In this document: positions 1 through 5,924 of the stretch, in pieces
Layout of the letters: the number at the start of each line of letters is the position of its first letter
Numbering within the stretch: position 1 is the stretch's first letter
Assembly (NCBI GenBank): GCA_900548485.1
Contig: URKL01000123.1
Span: forward strand, 1 to 5,938
DNA length: 5,938 bases
Origin: an uncultured Succinatimonas sp.
GTDB lineage: Bacteria > Pseudomonadota > Gammaproteobacteria > Enterobacterales > Succinivibrionaceae
Reading direction: 5' to 3'
Position numbers and translations under genes: made by a program
Notes under the pieces: generated by a model
What the model was told of the DNA's origin: nothing
The model's database searches: none
What the model saw: the letters and a program-made list of their open reading frames with translations, nothing else

Positions 1-182
1 AATCTTCAAAACGGTATCTCCTATAAACTTCTTGAAGATTTCATTATCACCAAAAGAAGGCAATCTTTGTGCGAAGGCAAAAACAATTAAGAAGATCCGA
101 AAAAACGGAGCATTTAACAGTCTGTTTGAAAGAAAATACTGAAAGTTTTTTTTTGCGGATGGATCGGGTTTAAAATTTTTTG
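1..182. other. Unassigned non-genic flank
   Basis: I find no supported gene here. The plus strand is open from position 2 to a TGA at 140-142 (46 codons, Lys-rich, ending in FNSLFERKY) with no visible start inside the window, so it could be the tail of a gene that begins upstream. The minus strand is also open from the window edge to about position 230, a possible continuation of the transposase relic at 183-460. The two readings conflict, and neither gives a protein I recognise. A short TCCG-A6-CGGA hairpin lies at 96-109. Base composition is slightly less AT-extreme than in the operon, which fits old mobile-element DNA. Confidence 0.3.
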
Positions 183-460
183 TCAGATCTGGATCATCTT
201 CAGAGATCTTCCACAACCATCATTTGAAGATGATTTTGAACTATTACTTGAATTTTGTCTTAACAGCATTCTTAAATCTTTTATTGTCTTAACAAGGGGT
301 TAGTTTTGTTAATTGTTTCGATAGTGAAATGTGCATATCAAGCATCTTTTTCATTATCAAACTTAAACTTTCAACTAGTACAGCTACCTCAGTGGAGCAT
401 TTTGATTTAAGATCCACTGTAATATTTTCAGCTTGTTTTTTTAGTCTCGTTGAAATTCAC
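183..460 (-). pseudogene. Decayed IS66-type transposase (TnpC) N-terminal fragment
   Basis: On the minus strand one frame (299 down to 183) reads LVKTIKDLRMLLRQ, then NSSNSSKSSSNDG (216-254), then CGRSLK, then a stop at 183-185. The string QNSSNSSK followed by S-rich sequence and DG is a hallmark of the N-terminal part of IS66-family TnpC proteins, where it usually reads QNSSNSSKPPSSDG and is followed by basic RSLR-like residues. An upstream minus-strand frame (456 down to 289) encodes a helical segment ending in SLSKQLTKLT, the kind of coiled region that precedes this motif in the family. The two frames join if one base is removed near the C4 run (296-299 on plus, G). A possible GTG start at 460-458, with AAGGAG at 470-465, joins the helical frame if one base is removed from the A7 run at 436-442. 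No catalytic DDE region is visible. I read it as a frameshifted relic. Recognition rests mainly on the one motif. Confidence 0.45.
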
Positions 461-531
461 AAAACTCCTTGTTAGATCTATTAGATATTGATTCCATAAA
501 CATGGATATTTGCTTTTTTGCTAGTGAATCT

Positions 532-559
532 TAACTGTTTAGTCACTAAATTTTAGTTA
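532..559. repeat. Nested palindrome upstream of the chaperone operon
   Basis: TTTAGT-C-ACTAAA (538-550) is a perfect 6-bp inverted repeat around one central base. It is flanked by TAACT (532-536) and AGTTA (555-559), a second, outer pair of inverted arms. The element lies about 45 bases upstream of the promoter-like boxes and about 120 bases before the first start codon, in otherwise featureless AT-rich DNA. A dimeric regulator could bind such a site, but in sequence this AT-rich a palindrome of this length can also arise by chance. It is not the CIRCE heat-shock operator. Confidence 0.3.
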
Positions 560-570
560 GCATTTATTTT

Positions 571-599
571 TTGATTAGTAATAAAATATAAACTATACC
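571..599 (+). promoter_or_regulatory. Alternative promoter candidate
   Basis: TTGATT (571-576) could serve as a -35 box, with TATACC (594-599) as a -10 box after a 17-base spacer. Spacing is ideal but the -10 box matches the consensus TATAAT at only four of six positions. It competes with the TATAAT candidate about 30 bases downstream. AT-rich DNA produces many such matches, so it is recorded only as a possibility. Confidence 0.25.
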
Positions 600-604
600 T
601 AGTA

Positions 605-630
605 TTTACATAAATTATTTCTTGTATAAT
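605..630 (+). promoter_or_regulatory. Candidate promoter for the operon
   Basis: A perfect TATAAT (625-630) lies 47 bases before the ATG of the first gene and is preceded by TTTACA (605-610), a five-of-six match to the -35 consensus. The spacer is only 14 bases against the usual 16-18, so the -35 assignment is doubtful even though the -10 box is good. Transcription would begin near 637 and give a leader of about 40 bases. No sigma-32-type heat-shock promoter was seen nearby. Confidence 0.35.
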
Positions 631-677
631 TGATAAGAGTTATAAGTTATATTTTGGTTGAATATAAAATATTTTGT

Positions 678-2180
678 ATGCTAGATATTATTGAAAATAA
701 TCCTTATCGTTTGTTAGGACTTTATGCTAATTCTTCTGTAAAAGAAAAAATATCAAATTTTAATCGTTTGAAAGCTTTTGCAAAAGTTGGAAAAGAATTA
801 TCTTTTCCTTTAGATTTAACTTCTGTTTTGAATCTACCAATAAAAAGAACGCTAGATATAGTTAAAGAAGCTGAATCTAAGTTAGTTTTGCCTAATGAGC
901 AGGTCAAATATGCTCAGTTTTGGTTTGTAAAAAATACTGCAGCTGATGAATCTGCCTTCGATTTTTTAGTCTCAGGGTCTTTTGAAAAGGCTACATCAAT
1001 TTGGAAAGCTGATGAAAATGTTAGTTCATTACAAAATTTAGTGGTGTGTTCTCTGATTCAAAATAAGCTTTCATTTGCTTTAAAGTATGCTTATAAACTT
1101 TATACCAATTTTAATGATGCTTTTGTAATTTTAATTTTAGGTGGTAAAAGTACTGTATCTTTAGATAATTTAGGCTATCTATTTTTAGATATTTTAGTTT
1201 CTTTTATAGGTGTAGATAAAGTTGCATCAGAACTACCGCAAGATAGTCCTTGGAAAAAGTATTTATTAAAAAAATATACTGACAGTCTAATTGATAGGGT
1301 GTCATCTAGAATTAACGATTGTAAGAAATTTGCAAATAAACCTTCAACAGAAAAATATAAGGCTGCATTAAAACTTAAAGCAGAAACACAAGAAGATATT
1401 CTTAAATTAAAGAGTATTTTATTTGAAGATGATCTGCAGTATCAGATGATTTCTGATAGTTTAGCTATGGTTCTTCTTAATTATTCTTCTGAATATTTTT
1501 TTGCATCTGAAGTGGAGTCAGAACTTATAGCTGCAAAAGATTTTTATCTTTTTATAATGTCTTTTTTAGTTAATTCCGAAACAAAGCAACTTTGTAAGCA
1601 TAGTTTTGAAATAATAAGTCAAAAATTAAAAGAGCTACCTGTTAAAAATGATATAGCTAAACTTGAAAAAGCAGTTAAGATTTTTTGTGATGAAAAACGC
1701 TCATTCTCTTTTACTATAAATTTTTTGAATGAATCTTTAGTAGATTTAAATAATATAAAAAATGTCTTAGGTAAAAATAGCAAAGATTATTTCCAATTAT
1801 CTTATCTTATTGTAGATAGAGTTTTATACGCAATAAATAATAATATTAAAGAGTTGCAAAATGAGATAGTTGAGGTTGTTGAAAAGAAGGTTAATCAAGA
1901 TTTTGTGATTTATCGTTTTGAAAAATATGTAGAAGCATTGAAAACATCTATAGACATACTTGGCAGAGTGGAATTTTTGCCAAAAGATGAAGAAATTACA
2001 GCTAGCTATAACAATAGTAAAAACACATGTATTACAGAGTATAAGTTTTTACAACAAAAATTAAACGAGCTTTATGAACAAAAAGCTATAGTGCATAGCC
2101 AAAATAAAGATTCAGATTCCATCATTAATATCTTTTATGTACTAGTATTTTTGATAATTGTGGCTATCGTATTTTGTTAA
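678..2180 (+). CDS. J-domain-like membrane-anchored co-chaperone candidate
   Basis: The predicted protein has 500 residues. I chose ATG 678 over an in-frame TTG at 630 because the family-like sequence begins at once (LDIIENNPYRLLGLYANSS), whereas the TTG overlaps the TATAAT box. No Shine-Dalgarno sequence is visible. Residues 8-83 follow the plan of a J-domain: an NPYRLLGL opening like the YxxLGV of DnaJ, a basic helix (22-40), a turn FPLD (43-46) where DnaJ has HPD, then a helix ending in LPNEQVKYAQFWF (71-83), like the LsdpekRaxYD end. Residues about 90-480 look wholly helical, with a TPR-like stretch near 90-150 (AFDFLVSGSFEKATSIW). Residues 482-500 form a hydrophobic segment with almost nothing after it, a C-terminal tail anchor that would leave the bulk in the cytoplasm. 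It is first in an operon with GrpE-like and Hsp70-like genes, which supports an Hsp70-partner role. The function is inferred. The lost His of HPD means classical ATPase stimulation cannot be assumed. I know similar proteins only as uncharacterised neighbours of divergent Hsp70 genes. Confidence 0.7.
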   Translation: MLDIIENNPYRLLGLYANSSVKEKISNFNRLKAFAKVGKELSFPLDLTSVLNLPIKRTLDIVKEAESKLVLPNEQVKYAQFWFVKNTAADESAFDFLVSGSFEKATSIWKADENVSSLQNLVVCSLIQNKLSFALKYAYKLYTNFNDAFVILILGGKSTVSLDNLGYLFLDILVSFIGVDKVASELPQDSPWKKYLLKKYTDSLIDRVSSRINDCKKFANKPSTEKYKAALKLKAETQEDILKLKSILFEDDLQYQMISDSLAMVLLNYSSEYFFASEVESELIAAKDFYLFIMSFLVNSETKQLCKHSFEIISQKLKELPVKNDIAKLEKAVKIFCDEKRSFSFTINFLNESLVDLNNIKNVLGKNSKDYFQLSYLIVDRVLYAINNNIKELQNEIVEVVEKKVNQDFVIYRFEKYVEALKTSIDILGRVEFLPKDEEITASYNNSKNTCITEYKFLQQKLNELYEQKAIVHSQNKDSDSIINIFYVLVFLIIVAIVFC

Positions 2181-2193
2181 TATTTAATTGTCT

Positions 2194-2210
2194 TATATAA
2201 ATTTTATATA
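2194..2210. repeat. AT-only palindrome in the first intergenic gap
   Basis: TATATAAA (2194-2201) and TTTATATA (2203-2210) form a perfect 8-bp inverted repeat around one T, ending two bases before the ATG of the GrpE-like gene. It fills most of the 32-base gap and occupies the place where a Shine-Dalgarno sequence would be. It contains no G or C, so any hairpin would be weak. It could tune initiation, contribute a minor internal promoter, or be a chance product of composition. Confidence 0.25.
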
Positions 2211-2212
2211 TT

Positions 2213-3322
2213 ATGAACATATTAAAAATATCAACTTGTTTTTTGCTTTTATTATCTTTAAATCTTGTGCACAGCAAAGAGTCAATGTCTCTCAAGATTG
2301 AAGAAGATCTAAATACTTTGCAAAATCAACAGTTGTATTTTATACAATCTTTAAAAGATATATCAGCATCATTAAACGAAAGTAAAAATAATATTACATC
2401 TTTAGGGTATATAACGGCTTCTTTAAAAGAACAGATATATAATTTAGATGAAAACTTAAAAAATGCAAATAAACAACAAGCTAATATATTTATTGATTTT
2501 GAAAATAAGATAAATGGTTTAAGGTATGAGCTTAATGCAAATTTATCAAATATAGAAACTCAATATAAATCTCTTGCAGAATGTACTTTAAAAAATTATA
2601 AAAGTCTTCAAGTATTAGAAAAAAAAGTAAATAATCAAGATAATATTTATAAAGATTTAAAAAATACGCAAATAAAAGACAGCAATTCTTTTAATAATAA
2701 ATTAAATAATATCAATAATGATATTACTAATGATAGAGTTTATTTAAAAGATCATATCTTATATGGGGCAATTATTTCTGGAAGCATTTTTTTTGTTTTA
2801 ATTATTGTTTTTTATGTATTACTTGGCCGTATAAAAAAAAGCTCTTCTTCTATAGAGAATGTCCGCAAAGCTCAAGAAGCTTTAGTTATTGCTCAAAATA
2901 AAATGCAGGAAGAATCAATTAAGTTAGACAATAAGTTACTTGAATTTTTAGAGAAGCAAATCCAAATTAAATCTAATAAAGAATCGTCAACTAATATTAC
3001 TCATACTTTAACTTTAAAAATTGCTGATGAAATTGTACGTATTGAAACTAATTTATCTCGCATGGATCCTTCTATTCGAGGTTACAAGCAATTATTAAAA
3101 GCGGTACAGAAAATGAAAGAGAATTTTCTTGCTAATGACTATGAGATTGTAGATATGTTGGGAAAGCCTTATGTGCAGGGAATGAAAGCAGCGGTTAGCT
3201 TTGTTTCAGATCCAGATCTAGAGGAAGGTCAGCAAATTATCACTAAGGTAATAAAACCTCAAATTAATTATCAGCAGCAAATGATTCAAGCTGCACAAAT
3301 TGAAGTAAGTCAATCAGAATAA
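2213..3322 (+). CDS. Membrane-spanning GrpE-like nucleotide exchange factor
   Basis: The protein has 369 residues in four parts. Residues 1-21 form a signal peptide: Lys at 5, a hydrophobic core STCFLLLLSLNLV, and a likely cut after VHS. Residues 25-180 are Asn/Lys/Gln-rich, helical and heptad-like, a probable extracytoplasmic coiled coil. Residues 183-204 form a transmembrane helix followed by GRIKKS, a positive-inside stop-transfer signal. Residues 212-369 are cytoplasmic and resemble GrpE: a long helix (215-305), then a beta domain with DYEIVDMLGKPYVQGMKAAV (309-328), DPDLEEGQQIITKVIKPQI (333-351) and a final IQAAQIEVSQ. This matches GrpE order, in which the beta domain contains a LGxPFDPxxHEAV-type segment and ends in LRPAxVxVs. 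GrpE releases ADP from Hsp70. Normal GrpE is a soluble protein of about 200 residues, so the signal peptide, coiled coil and membrane helix are additions. The start has no Shine-Dalgarno sequence. The Hsp70 gene begins 13 bases after the stop. The GrpE assignment is fairly firm. The topology is predicted. Confidence 0.78.
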   Translation: MNILKISTCFLLLLSLNLVHSKESMSLKIEEDLNTLQNQQLYFIQSLKDISASLNESKNNITSLGYITASLKEQIYNLDENLKNANKQQANIFIDFENKINGLRYELNANLSNIETQYKSLAECTLKNYKSLQVLEKKVNNQDNIYKDLKNTQIKDSNSFNNKLNNINNDITNDRVYLKDHILYGAIISGSIFFVLIIVFYVLLGRIKKSSSSIENVRKAQEALVIAQNKMQEESIKLDNKLLEFLEKQIQIKSNKESSTNITHTLTLKIADEIVRIETNLSRMDPSIRGYKQLLKAVQKMKENFLANDYEIVDMLGKPYVQGMKAAVSFVSDPDLEEGQQIITKVIKPQINYQQQMIQAAQIEVSQSE

Positions 3323-3326
3323 GAAG
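3321..3326 (+). promoter_or_regulatory. Ribosome binding site of the Hsp70-like gene
   Basis: AAGAAG, nine bases before ATG 3336, is a moderate Shine-Dalgarno match that overlaps the TAA stop of the GrpE-like gene (3320-3322). It is the only one of the three starts with a recognisable site, suggesting that translation of the Hsp70 is coupled to, or stronger than, that of its partners. Confidence 0.45.
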
Positions 3327-3335
3327 AAAATAACT

Positions 3336-5825
3336 ATGGCTAGAATAAAAATTGATTACGGTATAGATCTTGGAACAACAAATTCAGCAATTTGTCGCAT
3401 GGAAAAGGGTAGGCCTTGTGTGATTAAAACTGATATGTGTAAAGATACAATGCCATCTTGTGTTTCATTTACAAAACGTAAGAGTATTAAGGTCGGAGAT
3501 TCTGCCTACAATGATATGAAGAGTGATAAAAGACGCTCTTCCCAATCTGGTTCAAAGAAAACTTCTAATGCCTTTGTTGAATTTAAGCGCACAATGGCTA
3601 CAGATACTAGTTATTACAGTTCTTACATGGATAAAGAATACTCATCAGAAGAGTTGTCTGCTGAGGTATTAAAAACATTAAAGTCATTTGTAATCGATGA
3701 AAATATTTCCTCTATTGTTATAACTGTTCCAGCTAAATTTACTGTAAATCAGAAAACAGCTACATTGGAAGCTGCTAAATTAGCTGGTTTTGATCAGTGT
3801 GAATTACTTCAAGAGCCTATTGCTGCAGCTTTAGCTTATGGAGTCTCTTCAGATAAGAAAAATGGTATCTGGATGGTTTTTGACTTTGGTGGAGGTACTT
3901 TTGATGTAGCTTTATTGAGCGTTGAAGATGGTATTATGCAGGTTTTTGATACCGAAGGAGATAACTATTTAGGAGGAAAAAATCTCGACTATGCTATTGT
4001 AGATGACTTAATTATTCCTTATCTTGAGGAAAATTTTTCAATTTTAAACACTCTTTGTGATGAGGAAAAGAAAAAAGTCTTACGCGATGCAATGAAAACA
4101 TATGCTGAAGAGGTAAAGAATCAACTTTCTTTTAAAGAAAAAGAAGATATTTTATCTAATTTAGGCGATTTGGGTGAGGATGATTTTGGTGATGAGATTG
4201 AACTTGATCTTACTGTAACTCAAGAGGAATTATTTAATATAATACGACCTTATTTTCAAAAAGCTGTAGATATATGTAATGATTTAATTAAGCGTAATAA
4301 TTTGACTGGAGATAAGATCGATAAAATTATTTTAGTTGGAGGTCCAACGCATAGTCCGCTTATTAGGCAGATGTTAAGAGAACAGATTTCACCTAATGTT
4401 GATACAAGTATTGACCCTATGACCGCTGTTGCTACAGGAGCGGCTTTGTATGCGTCTACTATTGATGCAAAAGTAAATAAGAATGATTTAGATTTAGATA
4501 CAGTATATTTTGATATTAGTTATGAATCAACATCAGTAGATGCTTCTGAATGGGTAAGTATAAAACTTACAGATGATTCGTTGTATTCTAAAGTTTTAGT
4601 CGAATTTGTAAGATTTGATAAAGCATGGTCTAGCGGTAAAATTGATGTAGATTTGGCAGGAAATGTTATTGAAGCAAGTCTGTTAGAATCTAAAACTAAT
4701 TTATTTAATATTTTAACTTATGACGATAAAGGTAATTTATTACCTTGCTTTCCTTCTGAAATTACTATTATTCAGGGAGCAAAGGTTGGTTCTGCACCAT
4801 TACCTTATAATATAGGTATTGCTATTTGGAATGAAAACAAGAAATGCGGCGTATTTCGAATGGCTACCGGTTTAGAAAAAAATAAACCCGTGCCAGCTAT
4901 AGGTATTATCAACAATTTAAAGACTACAAATAATTTGAGACCAGGAATTAAGCAAGATATTTTAACTGTACCTATATATCAAGTAGATGATTTTGTTGGA
5001 GCAGAAGGTAAACCTGTATCTTTGTATGAGTATGTTGCCGATGTAGTTATAACAGGAGAAGATCTTAATACTGATATCCCAGCAGACAGTCGTGTAGAGG
5101 TTATTTTAAAGGTTGATACTTCAGAACAGATGTATTTGGTTGTTCATTTTTTGGATAAAAATATTAATATTGAAAAAAAACTTGATACTAGCAAGAAGCA
5201 GTCTGTTGCAGAAGCTGATGAAATTATAAAGAATCAATTGATTGTTGCGCAAAATGAAATAGATATGCTTAATAATGCGGAAGTTACTGATCATAATTTG
5301 CAAAATGAATTAGATCTCGTAAAACAAGAGGCTTTTAACAGTTATGAAAAAAAGGCTACATTGCAGCATTTAAAGGAAGTTTTAAGAAAGATTGAAGATA
5401 AAAAAGATTCTTCTGAATGGAAGCGCTTAGAGGATGAGATCAATCATAAATTATCAGTAGCATTTATTTCACAATTAAAATTTGGTAATGATGACAGTCA
5501 AGAAGAATTAACTGAATTGAAAGATAAAGCAGTTCAGATTATATCTAAACAAGATATTTTTATGGGTAAAGAAATTTTAAAGAAAATTGAGCAGCTTAAT
5601 TTTAAATTAACGATATCTTTACAAATAAAATTTTGGGTACAGAGATGGTATAAAGATTTTAATGATATTGAATGGAAAGATCCTTCTCGAGCACGTATTC
5701 TTATCAATTTATGTATAAAGAGATTGCAAACTGAAGAATCTGTAGAAATTATTCCTGAAATCGCTGAGTTAATTCATTTATTACCTGAAAGTGAGGCTGA
5801 TAATTTGCAGGGGTTACTCCGTTAG
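3336..5825 (+). CDS. Divergent Hsp70 (DnaK-like) chaperone ATPase
   Basis: The protein has 829 residues against about 640 for DnaK. The N-terminal ATPase domain is clear: GIDLGTTNS (9-17, phosphate 1), FKR (83-85, matching the catalytic Lys70 region of DnaK), ITVPAKF (129-135), EPIAAALAYG (160-169), FDFGGGTFDVALL (182-194, phosphate 2), ILVGGPTHSPLI (332-343, adenosine) and DPMTAVATGAAL (360-371). Asp11, Lys84, Glu160 and Asp183 match DnaK catalytic residues. Asn210 sits where DnaK has Thr199. The DVTPLSLGIE segment after the linker is not recognisable; NDLDLDTVYFDISYES (383-398) stands there. Residues about 400-500 form an extra or enlarged beta region. Residues 510-615 resemble a substrate-binding beta domain (KNKPVPA, then TVPIYQ). 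Residues 615-829 are charged and helical, far longer than a DnaK lid, and end in a Trp-rich part (FWVQRWYKDF, 766-775) and LLPESEADNLQGLLR. No signal peptide or membrane helix is seen, so it is cytoplasmic. The operon supplies its likely exchange factor and J-like partner. Hsp70 membership is certain; the client is unknown. Confidence 0.93.
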   Translation: MARIKIDYGIDLGTTNSAICRMEKGRPCVIKTDMCKDTMPSCVSFTKRKSIKVGDSAYNDMKSDKRRSSQSGSKKTSNAFVEFKRTMATDTSYYSSYMDKEYSSEELSAEVLKTLKSFVIDENISSIVITVPAKFTVNQKTATLEAAKLAGFDQCELLQEPIAAALAYGVSSDKKNGIWMVFDFGGGTFDVALLSVEDGIMQVFDTEGDNYLGGKNLDYAIVDDLIIPYLEENFSILNTLCDEEKKKVLRDAMKTYAEEVKNQLSFKEKEDILSNLGDLGEDDFGDEIELDLTVTQEELFNIIRPYFQKAVDICNDLIKRNNLTGDKIDKIILVGGPTHSPLIRQMLREQISPNVDTSIDPMTAVATGAALYASTIDAKVNKNDLDLDTVYFDISYESTSVDASEWVSIKLTDDSLYSKVLVEFVRFDKAWSSGKIDVDLAGNVIEASLLESKTNLFNILTYDDKGNLLPCFPSEITIIQGAKVGSAPLPYNIGIAIWNENKKCGVFRMATGLEKNKPVPAIGIINNLKTTNNLRPGIKQDILTVPIYQVDDFVGAEGKPVSLYEYVADVVITGEDLNTDIPADSRVEVILKVDTSEQMYLVVHFLDKNINIEKKLDTSKKQSVAEADEIIKNQLIVAQNEIDMLNNAEVTDHNLQNELDLVKQEAFNSYEKKATLQHLKEVLRKIEDKKDSSEWKRLEDEINHKLSVAFISQLKFGNDDSQEELTELKDKAVQIISKQDIFMGKEILKKIEQLNFKLTISLQIKFWVQRWYKDFNDIEWKDPSRARILINLCIKRLQTEESVEIIPEIAELIHLLPESEADNLQGLLR

Positions 5826-5836
5826 TAAATTTTAAC

Positions 5837-5857
5837 CACTAATATAATTATATAGTG
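5837..5857. repeat. Imperfect inverted repeat after the operon
   Basis: CACTA (5837-5841) and TAGTG (5853-5857) flank the palindrome TATAATTATA (5843-5852), giving a 10-bp stem with one bulged A. It begins 12 bases after the Hsp70 stop codon. A and T pairs dominate and no T-run follows, so it is a poor intrinsic terminator. It may protect the mRNA 3' end or bind a protein. Confidence 0.3.
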
Positions 5858-5883
5858 AATATTTTGTAAGGAGATCTTTAATT

Positions 5884-5924
5884 ACTCGGATTTTGTAGAT
5901 TTTTTATGAGACACTAATCCGAGT
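5884..5924 (+). terminator. Stem-loop, possible operon terminator
   Basis: ACTCGGATT (5884-5892) and AATCCGAGT (5916-5924) pair perfectly over 9 bp around a 23-base loop. The bases after the right arm, TCATTTTAAA, are only modestly T-rich, so termination would be weak. A third partial copy, AAATCCG (5932-5938), can pair with CGGATTT (5887-5893) instead and gives two mutually exclusive stems. The repeated CGGATT/AATCCG unit at the window edge could instead be the terminal inverted repeat of an element that lies downstream. Confidence 0.35.

Noticed and set aside
255..294. Direct repeat TTGTCTTAACA at 255-265 and 284-294
   Set aside because: Only two copies of 11 AT-rich bases inside the transposase relic; no array, and not CRISPR-like in spacing or length.
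390..419. Inverted repeat CAGTGGA/TCCACTG with a 16-base loop
   Set aside because: A 7-bp stem with a long loop, inside the decayed transposase coding frame, is within chance expectation and has no flanking signal.
630..677. N-terminal extension of gene 1 from TTG 630 (16 extra residues)
   Set aside because: The TTG overlaps the last base of the TATAAT box, has no ribosome binding site, and the extension does not resemble the J-like start that follows ATG 678.
722..907. Minus-strand open frame of 61 codons
   Set aside because: It lies wholly inside gene 1, opposite its conserved N-terminal domain, and shows no recognisable protein features.
5121..5303. Minus-strand open frame of 60 codons
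   Set aside because: It lies opposite the Hsp70-like gene, and its hydrophobic Ile/Phe-rich sequence is what AT-rich antisense DNA gives by chance.
3336..5825. The Hsp70 gene as the housekeeping dnaK
   Set aside because: It is about 190 residues longer than DnaK, lacks a recognisable DVTPLSLGIE linker region, has a non-DnaK C-terminus and has atypical membrane-bound partners.
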